DNA from: Cranoglanis bouderius
Taxonomy: Eukaryota > Chordata > Actinopteri > Siluriformes > Cranoglanididae
DNA: 64,000 bases
Assembly (NCBI GenBank): GCA_023630585.1
Contig: CM042540.1
Coordinates: 10,936,074-11,000,073 of the forward strand
Reading direction: 5' to 3'
Shown here piece after piece: positions 1 to 10,962 of this stretch; the stretch's first letter is position 1; every line of letters starts with the position of its first letter. Made by a program: the position numbers and the translations under genes. Below the pieces are notes generated by a model that saw nothing but the letters and a program-made list of their open reading frames with translations, did no database searches and was not told where the DNA came from.

Positions 1-495
1 AGGTGTTTTTTTTCCCACTTAGCTAAGTAAGAAAGTGGAACAAGTAACAAGCAAAACAGTGAGACAATGATGGTGCCAAAGAAATAAAAGTTAGCAAAAT
101 ATTTTAAAACTAGCTTGTCTGTGCTATCTATTTGTGTAATTCTAACACAATTATGTAATCTTATTTAAAATATTGCATTGTTTGGAGAACAAAAACTGGG
201 GCCTCTAAAAAGAACAATTGGCAGCCTGACCCCTCTTTGGAAATGGTCTAGAACCACCATTGACCGGTAAAAAGTAACAAAAGGCCAAAGCGGTGAACAC
301 ACCTGAGAGTGTTCACAGAATGAAAAGTAGCAGGATTATCTGTATGGCTCAACCCTGGGTCTCCTTTCACAGCTGAGACCAATGTCTGCATGTAAAAATT
401 CAATTCAATTGAATACGCTCAATTCAGTATTTAGGATGTGGCTGAATAGACCTAGGCTGGATGGTCTCTATATCAGTCCAGCTCTTCTTTATTAC
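1..495. other. unique AT-rich DNA, nothing recognised
   Basis: I see no coding frame, RNA gene, terminal repeat or tandem array in this stretch. Confidence 0.5.
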
Positions 496-550
496 TATTA
501 ATTAGAAATGTTAGTAAGTGAATTTCCTTTGGCACAGTGCAATTCTCTTT

Positions 551-1665
551 TTGAGGGAGGTGTGGGCTCAGTGTCTGTCTGTTCAAGTGAAGGAGGTGTT
601 GCCTCTGTGCTTTTTATTCCCAGTGAAGGGGGCATGGCCTCAGTGCTTGTTATTCCCAGTGAAGCAGGCATGGCCTCAGTGCTTGTTATTCCCAGTGAAG
701 GGGGCGTGGCCTCAGTGCTTGTTATTCCCAGGGAAGGGGGAGTGGCCTCAGTGCTTGTTATTCCCAGGGTGCTTCTCAATACTCAAATTGATGCTTCCTC
801 GTTTCCTTTCTCCTCTGTCCTCCAGCCCGTGACCTGGAAATCGATCGACATCAACCATCTTGAAGGACATCTCAATTCTCTAATTGCACCACGAGGAGGC
901 AAGGAACAAGGAGTGAGGAAGCGTCCAGAGGAGCTAGGAGCGAGGATACACGGGTGTATCCTATGCGGAAGTGTTTCTTGTCGAAAAACCTGATGCATAA
1001 ATTCCCCCCCTCCTTTACATCTGCCACAATTTCAAACAACAAGTCCTTTGATGATGTGATGGAATTTTGTGTGAAAAATAATTAAATAATAATATGCTTA
1101 CAGTGAGTATTGTAATTAATTGATCCTTGTACATTTGGACATGCAAAGCGGCACAAAAGATGCGATAATTTATGTATTGTTCATTAATTCATTGTTAAGA
1201 ATTATTAAGAATGTTTTTATTAACCAAGCCCCAACAACATAACAGCATATCAAAAAAACAAAACAAAACAAAAAAAAAAAAACAAGCATAACGGGCAGAT
1301 CCCTGAAGCGCAGTGAGGTCATCCAGCTGAGCACAGTCATCATTAATTGATGTCGCTTTGAAGTGATGCTTGAGAGATCGAGGATATTCCATTTGACTTG
1401 CTTCGATTCCTCTCTCCTCGCATCTTATCCTCACATCCTTCTCTCATATCCTAAGGAGGTGGAGCTAATATGCAAGGTAAGGAAGCGAGGAAAGGAAATG
1501 AGGATGCACAAATAAGAAATGAGAAGCACCCCCAGTGAAGCAGGCATAGCCTAAGTGCTTGTTATACCCAGTGAAGGAGGCGTGGCCTCAGTGCTTGTTA
1601 TTCCCAGTGAAGGAGGCGTGGCCTCTGTGCTTGTTATACCCAGTGATGGAGGTATGACCTCTGTA
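551..1665 (+). repeat. 36-bp minisatellite array A, split by a transposon
   Basis: Tandem units of about 36 bp built on CCCAGTGAAGGNGGCGTGGC followed by CTCAGTGCTTGTTATT. About six units lie at 551-767 and about four more at 1531-1665 in the same orientation. The gap is an inserted mobile element (768-1530). The unit length is a multiple of three and has few stops, so open frames of 90-160 codons appear on both strands, with a motif such as SEGGVASVLVIP on the plus strand. These frames are a by-product of the repeat and not evidence of a gene. The same unit recurs at 39525-40120 and, inverted, at 42795-42880. Confidence 0.85.
768..1530. mobile_element. 763-bp inverted-repeat element inside array A, class unknown
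   Basis: The left end GGTGCTTCTCA and the right end TGAGAAGCACC are inverted copies. The similarity continues imperfectly inward: a stretch like CTTCCTCGTTTCC at the left has its complement at the right around 1485-1505. The minisatellite word CCCAG stands directly on both sides (763-767 and 1531-1535), as expected for a 5-bp target duplication, because the uninterrupted unit has it once. No transposase-like frame is visible; the 79-codon minus frame at 1195-1434 resembles nothing I know. It is therefore a non-autonomous DNA element. A 5-bp duplication fits none of the common fish superfamilies well. Confidence 0.7.
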
Positions 1666-1935
1666 TTCACTGGCTGCTTTAAATATTTTAAATCTTTCAC
1701 ACATTGAATTGTATTCATTTGATGTGTGTTATTTTTTCTGATGTTACTTACAAGTGAGGCAGAATTCAGTCAAAGCTCAGAGGTGAGGAGTTAAGGGGTT
1801 AAAAGTTATTACAAAAGAACAGTGGCCCTGAGGGAGTGCTTTCACAAGGTTTGCAAAGTTTCTTGAAAATCTTCTAAATTGTACATTTTCAAGGTTTGAA
1901 ATCTTCTTAACTTTGTGGGAAGAAATGGAAGCGAC

Positions 1936-2479
1936 TACTGTGCCCTCCACTAATATTGGCACCCTTGGTACATATGAGCAAAGAAGGCTGTGAAAAATTA
2001 TCTTCATTGTTTAACCTTTTGATCTTTTGTTCAAAAAATTCACAAAAATGCTCTGCTCTCATGTATATCAAACAATTGCAAACAAAACACAGGTTTATCC
2101 AAAATAAATTATCGTTCTACATTTTTTTAGTACACCTGGGTGTACTAAAGGAAATTGTTCAACCATGGCTTCCTGTTTCACAGGGGTATAAATATGAGGC
2201 AAGACATAGGCCAAATTCCCTTTGTCATTCATAGCAATGGGTTAAAGCAAGGAATATAGTTGAGATGTGCAGCAAAAGGTTGTTGAGTTTCACTAAATGG
2301 GAAGTGGCTATAAGAAAATAGCACAAGCATTGAAAATGCCCATTTCCAACCAGGAACTGGACGTGTGTCTATATTGACTCAATGCACTGTGAAGAGGATG
2401 GTTCGAGTGGCCAAAAAATCAGACCAGAAGTAACCAGAAGTTAGTTGAATCTTGGGGTTAGAATGTCTCTAAAACTACA
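1936..2479 (+). mobile_element. Tc1-like element remnant, family F, 5' part
   Basis: It starts at a TA with the family F end, TGCCCTCCACTAATATTGG. It continues through the subterminal region and into the start of the transposase helix-turn-helix region (around 2285-2470, including TGGGAAGTGGCTATAAGAAA). Part of the subterminal region is missing near 2110-2170. The catalytic domain is absent and a second repeat takes over near 2477. Confidence 0.7.
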
Positions 2480-2905
2480 ACCCAAATTCCAAAAAAATAA
2501 AAAATTGGACGCTGTGTAAAATGTAAATAAAAACAGAATGCAATGATTTACAAATCTCCTAAACCCATATTTTATTCACAATAGAACAGAGAAAACATAT
2601 CAAGTGTTTAAACTGAGGAAACCTACCATTAAAATAAGGTTATTTTGTACTTGATGGCAGCAACACATCTCAAAAAAGTTGGGACGGGGCAACAAAAGGC
2701 TGGAAAATTAAGTGATACTAAAAAGAAACAGCTGGAGGTTAATTGGCAACAGGTCAGTAACATGATTGGGTATAAAAATAGTATCTTAGAGAGGCAGAGT
2801 CTCTCAGAAGTAAAGATGGGCAGAGGTTCACCAATCTACGAAAATCTGCGTCTACAAATTGTGGAACAATTTCAGAATTTATGTGGTACCTGGGTAAATG
2901 TTGTT
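2475..2905 (+). mobile_element. fragment of a fish DNA element abutting the Tc1 remnant
   Basis: It begins CTACAACCCAAATTCC and contains AAAAAAGTTGGGACGGGGCA near 2672. These match, from memory, a widespread fish DNA transposon with ends ACAACCCCAATTCC...GTTGGGAC. The 95-codon plus frame at 2645-2932 reads through the non-coding end and part of the internal region and is not a separate gene. The other end of the element is missing. I cannot name its superfamily with certainty. Confidence 0.5.
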
Positions 2906-3708
2906 TTGCTTTATATTTGGACAGAAATCTGATTTTCTTCCTTTTACTGCTGGAAAAATTTCACTTCAGAAACTTGCAACCTTCCAGCGATTAGCACACA
3001 ACCTTAGTTGCTGAGCTACACTTACCTTGAATGCCTACCAGGCCAACATTAAAAGATATTACAAAAATATATTTTAATTAAAAATTGTTCAAGAAAGTGA
3101 AATTCACATTCTGTAACTTCTAGTGTCTTGTCTTTGTTTTATGACAGAATAAATTCCCTGAACACTTCAAGCTCTTCTGTCCTCGAAAGGCAAGTGCATT
3201 TAATTATGAGAAAAATAATAAAGGGAAAAGTACACAGCCACCCGCAACAAATACTTGATGTGGCATGATTTGCTTCCTTACATTTATAAAAATAGAAAGC
3301 CAAATGAGTCGAATGAGACCTTTCTTTCTGCTCTGGGGATCAGCAAAGCCACCAGCTTATGAGCATTAAGGTTAAATACAGACATCAGACAAGCAAGAAA
3401 AAATGAATGTGACATTCAACTTAGAGGGCAGGTGTGTGTGTTTAAGCAAGAGAAAGTGAGTGGAGGAAAGGAGGAGAGAGAAATATAGGTATGGATAGAG
3501 ATAGAGAGACAAAGAAAGACTGAGAGAGTGATGGAGAAATGGAAAAGGGGGAAACAAACATAAGGATGAACAGAGACTAGAAAACAAGGACTGGATGGAG
3601 ATCAAAAGAGAGAAAAAGACACTATATGACTATTGACTATTTGGTGTGGTGGAGCAGTAGTGAGGAAGACAATACTATTAATTAATTAATAGTGCCATAT
3701 ATACGTAT
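2906..3708. other. no gene; AT-rich then GA-rich low-complexity DNA
   Basis: Unique AT-rich DNA followed by a purine-rich, GA-biased stretch (about 3430-3620). The minus-strand frame over the latter is a run of leucine, serine and tyrosine from CT-rich repeats, not a protein. Confidence 0.5.
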
Positions 3709-4542
3709 AATCAGGTCCTTATATATTTGGACAGTGACACAATTTTTAAAATTTTGCCTCTGTACACAGCCACAGTGGATTTGAAACGAAGCAATCAAGA
3801 TGTGATTGAAATGTAGACTTTCAGCTTTAATTCAAGGTGTTTAACAAAAAATATTGATGAACTGTTTAGGAATTGCAGCCATTTTTTGCAGAGTCCCTTC
3901 ATTTTCACAGGCTCAGAAGTAATTGGGCAAACTAACAATCATAAATATTAGGATTATTTTTAATACTTCGATGCAAATCCTTTGCAGCAAATCTGGAACC
4001 CATGGACATTATCAAATGCTATTTTTCCTCCCTTGAGATGCTTTGCCAGGTCTTTACTGCAGCTGACTTCAGTTTCTGCTTGTTTTCGGGTCTTTCTGAC
4101 TTAAATTTTGCAGTGAAAACGATTCTCAATTGGGTTGAGGTCATCAGACATTTAAGAATGTAATTTTTTTTTGCCTTATGAAGCCCTTGGGATGCTTTTG
4201 CGGTATGTTTTGGGTCATTATCCCACTGTACTGGGAATGCAGTCCTATCAGTTGTGCAGCATTTGACTGAATCTGAGTAGAAAGTATAGCTCTATACACT
4301 TCAGAATTCATCCTGCTACTTCTATTAGCATCACTTTATCAATAAACACCAGTGACCCAGTTCTACTGGCAGCCATACATGCCCATGCCATAACCCTACC
4401 TTCACATGTTTGACAGATCATGTGGTATGCTTTGGATCATGAGCTCTTCCTTTCCTTATCCATACTCTTCTCTTCCCATTATTCTGGTACAACTTCTTGC
4501 ATTAAATCTTGCATTAGATCTGGTCAGGCTTTTTTTCCTAGG

Positions 4543-4545
<3 letters not shown>

Positions 4546-4595
<50 letters not shown>

Positions 4596-4611
4596 TTTTT
4601 TTTTTTTTTTT
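4546..4611 (+). repeat. (TTA)n plus poly-T tract
   Basis: About sixteen TTA units followed by about seventeen T, inside the family E Tc1 copy. Frames of poly-tyrosine, poly-leucine or poly-asparagine over it are artefacts. Confidence 0.9.
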
Positions 4612-4712
4612 AGCAAAGTCTGGCCTTTCTGTTCTTGAGTGTTATCAGTGGTTTGCATCTTCAGGTAAACTGTCTTATTTGCATTCATGAAGATGTCTCT
4701 TGATTGAAGCAT

Positions 4713-5028
4713 TTAGATTGTAGACAATGATATGTCTACCTCCCCCATAGTGTTCTTGACTTGGCTAGATGTTGTGAAGGGGTTTTTCTTCAACAAAGAA
4801 AGAATTCTGCATTCATCCACTTTAATTGTCTTCTGTGGTCTTCCAGGCCTTTTGGTGTTGCTGAGCTTGCCAGTGCATTCCTTCTTTTTAAGAATATACC
4901 AAAGTGTTGATTTGGCCACTCCTAAAGTCTGCTCTCGCTTTGATAGGTCTGTTTTGTTTTTTCAGCCTAATGATGGCCTCCTTCACTTGCATCGACACCT
5001 GTTTGGACCGCATATTGAGAGTTCGCAT
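4713..5028 (-). pseudogene. Tc1 transposase N-terminal DNA-binding region, family E
   Basis: Read on the minus strand from the ATG at 5028, the frame encodes a basic helix-turn-helix region with VKEAIIRLKKQNRPI. It is interrupted near 4890 by a stop, then continues through the linker motif KRPGRPQKT and a second helix-turn-helix. GRPxKT-type linkers are typical of the paired-like bipartite domain that binds the terminal repeats. Downstream towards 3800, the catalytic region is visible only as scattered DNA-level similarity and carries frame breaks and the (TTA)n insertion. Confidence 0.7.
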
Positions 5029-5108
5029 GAACAGCTACTGTAAATACAACGCTTCACTGTAAGACTGTAAGACACTGTAATGTCCAAATACTTATGGACC
5101 TGGCTGAA

Positions 5109-5895
5109 TTTAATAGTGGCCTCAAATGGCATTATATAGTTTTTACATGTATTTACAACCCAAAATATGAATTTCAGTGTGACACATTGTGGTTATTTCA
5201 AACTGTCAGTTAGTGGTGCTTGACTTAATACAGTTGCTCTCTCGAGCAAGAACAATGTCAAAGTCCAGGGGCAGAATCATGCATAACTGAGTTTTCAACT
5301 AACTCCACCCTGCTTAAGTTTGTAGTTTTGTCTGAGGTCTGAAAACCTATGTGCACAATTTCTGTATTAAATCCTCCATTTCCACATCCTCCAAACCCAG
5401 CTCTAAATACAGACCATATAGTGAGAGTGAATTATAGCAAGGCAGCAGGAACTTATTTCTTCATCACTGTCTGTTAGGTGATAGACCACTGTTACCTCTT
5501 ATTCTACATCTATTTTCTCAATTAAAATAATTGATGGGATTGAAATAGCATTAATAAAGCCTTGAAATAAAGGTCAGCCCATGGGAGGCACTGTCCCGCC
5601 ACCTGACCTTAAACAAGCCTCATCAAATATGACAGTTCACCACCCACCATTTCTCTCTTGCTGTGGATCCTCACTCTGTGTAGACCCAAATCAAATTATT
5701 CGTGGTCAGGTGATCTGGACGAGGACTATCGATTCACATTTCTCACCATCACAGCTTTCAAGCCACAGACGGATGGATGTCTTAGCCACTTGCTTCCTTA
5801 ATGTGGCTTTTAATTGTGTTTTGTTTGCTTGCTTTGTTCCTCCCGTGGTTATTAATGTCAGTGACATTTGCCTGCTGATTGCTCGTGAGACCGAC
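5109..5895. other. no gene recognised
   Basis: Unique DNA. From about 5580 it becomes more GC-rich and non-repetitive, leading into the pyrimidine tract described in the next entry. The two long overlapping frames on opposite strands (5581-6006 plus, 5706-6113 minus) resemble no family I recognise. Confidence 0.4.
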
Positions 5896-5942
5896 ATCCT
5901 CTCACACTCCTCCCTCCATCTCCCCCCACTCCTGTCTCTCAG

Positions 5943-6038
5943 GTACGCTGTGTTCATTACATCAAGGCCCTTCATCAGATCAGCCTCAAACTGCACCACC
6001 TCATAGAGCGATACAGAACTGAGGGGTCTCAGAAGTGA
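5943..6038 (+). CDS. weak candidate: terminal coding exon of an unknown gene
   Basis: A long pyrimidine tract (about 5898-5940) ends in CTGTCTCTCAG, a good splice acceptor. From 5943 a frame of 31 codons runs to TGA at 6036-6038, with the core VHYIKALHQISLKLHHLIER and vertebrate-like codon use. An AATAAA polyadenylation signal follows at 6192-6197. The opposite strand is also open, reads plausibly (YEVVQFEADLMKGLDVMNTA), and has its own acceptor-like and GT sites, so the coding strand cannot be settled by eye. No upstream exon is apparent. It could equally be conserved non-coding DNA. I do not recognise a protein family in either frame. Confidence 0.2.
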   Translation, partial: VRCVHYIKALHQISLKLHHLIERYRTEGSQK

Positions 6039-6299
6039 TTTGCAGACATGCACTCGCTGTGATGAATGAAAAAGTTCAAACTTTAAACATGAGTCAGTAG
6101 AATATTTTTGCATTTACCCCGTACCTAAATTTGTGCCAGCAGTTTTCAGAAAATGATCTGGCACCTCCTCTAAATCTAAATGTGTTACAAAAATAAAATC
6201 CAATCTCAATCACAGTTCTTTGTGTCTCGAACCTTCCAAAAACACAGTTGCTGTCAAATGAAACAACATAGCCATATTTCATTATAGCATAAATTTGTC

Positions 6300-6950
6300 A
6301 ATCACACTTTGCTCTCACATAAGCGATGTTAGCCAATAAGGAACCTACGGGAAAAAAAAGAAATAAGGCTGTTGTTTCATAAAGTAATAGTTTGGCAAAA
6401 AACAAAATGTACACAATTGTCTCTTTTTACACCAAATATAATCAATCAGCCAAGACATGTCTGGTGTCCAACATGTCCTTCAGTGATTTTGTACTGGTGC
6501 TATGAGGCTAGTGTAGGAAGTAATGGAAGCTTGTCTTGTCCAAATCTTTTCAGATTTATCTGCATCCAGTTTGCCAGTAATGTCACACAAACTGTCAGTA
6601 TACGGATAGTAAGACTTGCTTTAATCTATAAAAATTAACAAAACTTCATCATGCAGTTGAACACAGTAACATTATGGGGCAGCCATCCTATATCCAAAAT
6701 CAGGATTTTTTTCCTTAGCACACTTTAGTCCATACTCCTAAAGGTTAAAGGCAAAATGGTACCAGAAAGCTGGAGGTTATGCATTTTTGCATGAGATAGA
6801 CTTCTATTATGGGTTAGCTCCATTAGTCGTGTAGGTCCAGTGAAAAACTAAAAAAGCAACCATTACACACAGGTGGTGGCTGGATATATTGTACATTTTT
6901 TCATTGAACAAGTACTTTAAAGAAGCTGTAATTTGGATAGTTATGTGCAA
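6300..6950. other. no gene; unique AT-rich DNA
   Basis: No repeats with visible ends and no credible frame. Confidence 0.5.
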
Positions 6951-6954
6951 CTGG

Positions 6955-7140
6955 ACTAATGGCTAGCATGCTCCCACTGCCATGGGCCTGGTATGATTCC
7001 TGGCCAGGGAACCAACCCCAACTAATGGAGGGTTGCAAGAGCCAGTGCACTCCCAGTGCCTGTCCCAAGCATGGAAAATGCAGAGGGTTGTGTCAGGAAG
7101 GGCAGTCCACATAAAACGTGTGCCAGAATCAAACTATATG
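6955..7140 (+). mobile_element. tRNA-derived SINE with LINE-like tail, degraded
   Basis: The head contains a box A-like segment (TGGCTAGCATGCTC) and a weak box B (GGTATGATTCC near 6990). The tail includes GTGTCAGGAAGGGCAGTCCA and ATAAAACGTGTGCCAGAATC, a tail motif I recall from many fish SINEs. No tRNA cloverleaf can be completed, so it is not a functional tRNA gene. Confidence 0.6.
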
Positions 7141-7321
7141 AGGGAAATATGAGGTAAGAAGACATTTCTACTAAGTATCTGTGTTGCAGTTATAATGCTG
7201 TTTGAAGGCCATAATGATGCAAAATGAGTCCTGTCAAATTCTGAAGCTTTGCAAAGCAAGAAACTTAATATATCTCTAGTGCAGGTATAACTATTCTGAA
7301 TCATCAGGTTACCTGTTTGCA

Positions 7322-7556
7322 GTTGTCCACATGTTCCTGGTGTCTCTTTGGAGTTCCTCTGGGTTCCCCAGATTCCTCCTAACTTCCAAAAACATCAGTA
7401 GTTGGATTGGATCTAATCCACCCAGGTGTGAATGAGTGTGTGTGTGTGTGTGTGCCTTGTGCCCTGTGACTGAACTGGTATCCCATCCAGGGTGTATTCC
7501 CACATCGCCCCCAGTGTTCCCAGGATAGACTCCAGATACACCATGACCCTGACATC
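7322..7556 (+). mobile_element. SINE family 2, 3' body fragment
   Basis: Contains GGTATCCCATCCAGGGTGTA followed by CCCAGTGTTCCCAGGATAG and a short (GT)n. This body recurs at 23108-23222, 40626-40830 and (inverted) 44698-44768. The tRNA-like head is missing here. Confidence 0.65.
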
Positions 7557-7559
7557 CTT

Positions 7560-8715
7560 AACTATCCCGAGAAGCTTGTATGGTACTCTGTTGAACAAAC
7601 ACAGCCCTCACACATTTTTGGTAAGCAAGCACTGCTTTTAAAATGTCATTGTTGTGATCCCTCTATGTGCCAAGGTCATCATACTAAAACCAAACTGGAA
7701 AATGTTGTGTTCATATGTCCTTGGACCATTTATTTTAATCCTGACTTGCTGACCATGACTCCCTTCTTGCAGCAGCTGAGAATTTACAAATCTAGATCAA
7801 AATCTCAAAATTCTTTAGGTTGAAAAAATCATACAATGAAAATTTTAGCGGTACTGCTTTAGGAAAACTCATGCCCAATTGTGGTCACATTATTAATATT
7901 TAATTATAAAAGACTAAATTCATAACAGACATTTGACCATGATTTGACTTTACAGGATATGGCCTTTGTAAAATTCAAGCTTAATCAACCTTAGTTACAA
8001 AACTGTACCTAAATGATCCAAAGCTTGCCACAGGGTGATACCATCAAGGGTACATCTTTTGTACTTTTAGTTACCTATAAGTGACTGTAGTGTATCTGGA
8101 AAAACAAAAACAAAAACAAAAAACCCACACACACATTTCAAGAACATTATTGTATTTTTGAAGATTCTCTGTTTGAAAATATATTTACATTGTATCTTGA
8201 ACAAAAATGTGGAAGCACAACATCTTTATCTGACAGTGAGTGTGTACCTCAAGCCTCTGAAATATTTCTCATTCCCCAAAATGATGTTGTCTAAGTCCAG
8301 GGCAAAAGCCAGTCAGAGAGCTCTTGAAGTGGTAACTTTCATGTATCTGACCAAGAGGTGAAAGATCAGAAAGTGCTGAAAGTACATATGGTACAAACAA
8401 TCTGTTTTTCCAAAGCATGAATAAGTTGGAAGATTGGTTAGAAAATGTGTTGCTCATTTTTTCCAACAAAAATATTTAATTTTTGGTTACATTTTGAGAA
8501 TGAGAGTGTATTTTTGCTCTGTGTAATGAATTGGGTTGGCGGTGAGATTGTTGTCCTCTATTTCCTCCATCTGAATGCCTCTTTGTACTCTGTGAGTCAT
8601 CTTTCCTCTCAGCCAGCTCTCCATCATGAAACTCCTGAATTCCTGATATTTACTTTACAGAGAAACACAATATTTTGCTTTAAAACAAGGCTGTGATTCA
8701 GCACTGGTTCGTGCG

Positions 8716-8772
<57 letters not shown>

Positions 8773-10140
8773 ATGTGCGTGCTTTCAGAAATATACATTA
8801 TGGCGCCTCATAAAATATATGTACAGTGGTTATGATGTGGATGGTGAGTGTCTGTAGAGCTCATACTGCAGAGATCAGAGGTGCAAAGTGAATTCCAATC
8901 CTCTGCAAGGATTTTCTAATCAGTGGATTAATGAACAACACTGACCTTTGACCTCTGAGAGGAACCATTAGCTTTATATTGTCAGGAACTATGTGCTACT
9001 GAGGGCTAGATTAAGGTTAAAGCCTCAGTGATTACTAGAAGATTCTTCATCACTTCCGAAGTCATTAGCTTCAACTTTGTAAAATTAAATGCCATTTAAC
9101 ATTTTAACTCTTTAGTTACTCCAATGTGTTGCTCGTCACAAAAACATCCTCAAAGCAGGACTAAAACAGTATGCTGATTGTAACTGTGCTGTAACTTGAC
9201 CAGATACAACCCCATTTCCAATATGGGTTAAACTTGGTTCCAGGGTTTCTGGTCACTTTCCTAAGCATAAACAGGGCTGAACCAAGAACATAATCCCCAG
9301 GAATAGCCCTCTCCAATGTTCAGGGCCTACATACTGTTACATAACAATACTTTGTTTACTCCTACTGATTTCCTCCCACTACCAGCAATTATTAAATGAG
9401 GAGTTTTTTTTTTTTTGTTTTTTTTTAGTATAACAAACAAAAATCTTGCTAGATACAGTATAATGGCTGGTCCAGACATCCAATAGCATATTTTACTTAT
9501 AGTACAAGAGTTCAAAAGGCTGCTAACCTTGTTTTAGGACATGCAAAGCAATGTTATAGTGGAATATTTATACCTTCAGATATCTCCAGTATACTGATGT
9601 GAAACAGGGCAAACTTTTCTAAAAACCAGTTCAATTTTTTATTGATTGATTGATTTCCACTGTTTTAAAAGTCATGTTTCTGCAGTTGCTGGTTTGACGT
9701 TGGTGAGAGACTTCAGCGCTAATGCACCAGAAACCGTAACCTTAGTGCTTCATTTACAGGCGATACGTTCAGGGTTTATGTTCCTGAGGTAAAGTTGTTT
9801 CACTGGAAAGATGACTAATATGTGCTAAAGACTGTTACATGGAGCCAGTGAAGCACTACTCAAGGGCTGATGTAATATTTCTTACCTAGAATTTACAGCA
9901 AAATGCACATGCATGCATAGCGTAAGCAACTCTCCATCAAATAGACATTGCTTCCTATCATGTTTTATAAGCACGACTTATGGCATCAACATAAAATTGT
10001 GCTTCAGGTATAAAGAAAAACGACTCAACCTTTCAAGTGTCAGTAAACATGAAGCATGTGACATGGGACAGTAAGCAAACACCATGTTTATGTTTATTCT
10101 GCTACATCATGTATGTTCATATTTGGAAGATCACAAAATG
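7560..10140. other. 2.6 kb without a gene; unique AT-rich DNA
   Basis: It holds a (GT)n array at 8720-8771 and short poly-T tracts around 9403-9426. The remaining short frames show no recognisable domain. About 8260-8360 and 9000-9100 are plain unique DNA. Confidence 0.5.
8720..8771. repeat. (GT)n microsatellite
   Basis: Uninterrupted GT repeat of about 26 units. Confidence 0.95.
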
Positions 10141-10962
10141 TACAAGTGTGCTTAAAACTTTGTGAACCCTTTAGAATTCTCTATATTTTTGCATAAATGT
10201 TACCTAAAACATCATCAGATTTTCACACAAGTCCTAAAAGTACAGTAGACAACAAGAACCCAATTAAACAAATGAGACTAAAATATTATACTTTGCCATT
10301 TATTTATTGAGGAAAATGATCTAATATTACATATTTGTGAGTAGCAAAAGTATGTGACCCTCTAGGATTCGCAGTTTAATTTGAAGGTGAAATTAGAGTC
10401 AGGTGTTTTCAATCAATGGGATGACAATCAGGTGTGAGTAAGTGCCCTGTTTTATTTAGAGGAAAATATGGATCTATCAGAGTCTGATCTTCACAACACA
10501 TGTTTGTGGAAGTGTATCATGGCATGAACAAAGGAGATTTCTGAGAACTGCAGAAAAAGAGTTGTTGAGGGTCATCAGGCTGGAAAAGGTTACAAAACCA
10601 TCTCTAAAGAATTTGCACTCCACTAAGCCACATTCAGACAGATTTTTCTGTACTGAGGAATGGGCTAAAATTTCTCCAAGCCAATGCGCAGTACTGATCA
10701 ACAGTTACTGGAAACATTTAGCTGCAGTTCTTGCTGCAAAAGGGGGTCACACCAGATAGTGAAAGCAAAGGTTCACATACTTTTGCCACTCACAGATATA
10801 TAATATTGGATCATTTTCCTCAACAAATAATCTGATTTGTTTAATTGGGTTCTCTTTGTCTACTTTTAGGACTTGTGTGAAAATCTGATTATGTTTTAGG
10901 TCATCGTTATGCAGCAATATAGAAAATTCTAAAGGGTTCACAAACTTTCAAGCACCACTGTA
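10141..10962 (+). mobile_element. Tc1-like element, family C, internally deleted derivative
   Basis: Long inverted ends of about 200 bp: the left end at 10141 is a diverged copy and the right end closes with CAAGCACCACTGTA at 10962, both at TA. The remaining 400-bp centre joins the start of a Tc1 transposase (a KGYKTISKEF helix-turn-helix motif around 10570-10620) directly to its C-terminal end (EEWAKISPSQCAVLINSYWK around 10650-10715). The DD34E core is therefore gone. It could only have moved by help from a complete copy. A second, shorter deletion copy lies at 42022-42565. Confidence 0.85.

Larger units (their letters stand above)
3709..5108 (-). mobile_element. Tc1-like element, family E, degraded full-length copy
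   Basis: The left end reads CAGGTCCTTATATATTTGG (from 3712) and the right end is its inverted partner, TGTCCAAATACTTATGGACC (5081-5100). The length of about 1.4 kb is normal for a fish Tc1 element. The transposase lies on the minus strand and is broken. A (TTA)n tract followed by poly-T (4546-4611) has grown inside it. Confidence 0.75.

Noticed and set aside
508..993. 161-codon plus-strand open frame
   Set aside because: Its first half is the 36-bp minisatellite and the rest runs into the inserted TIR element; the period of 36 explains the lack of stops.
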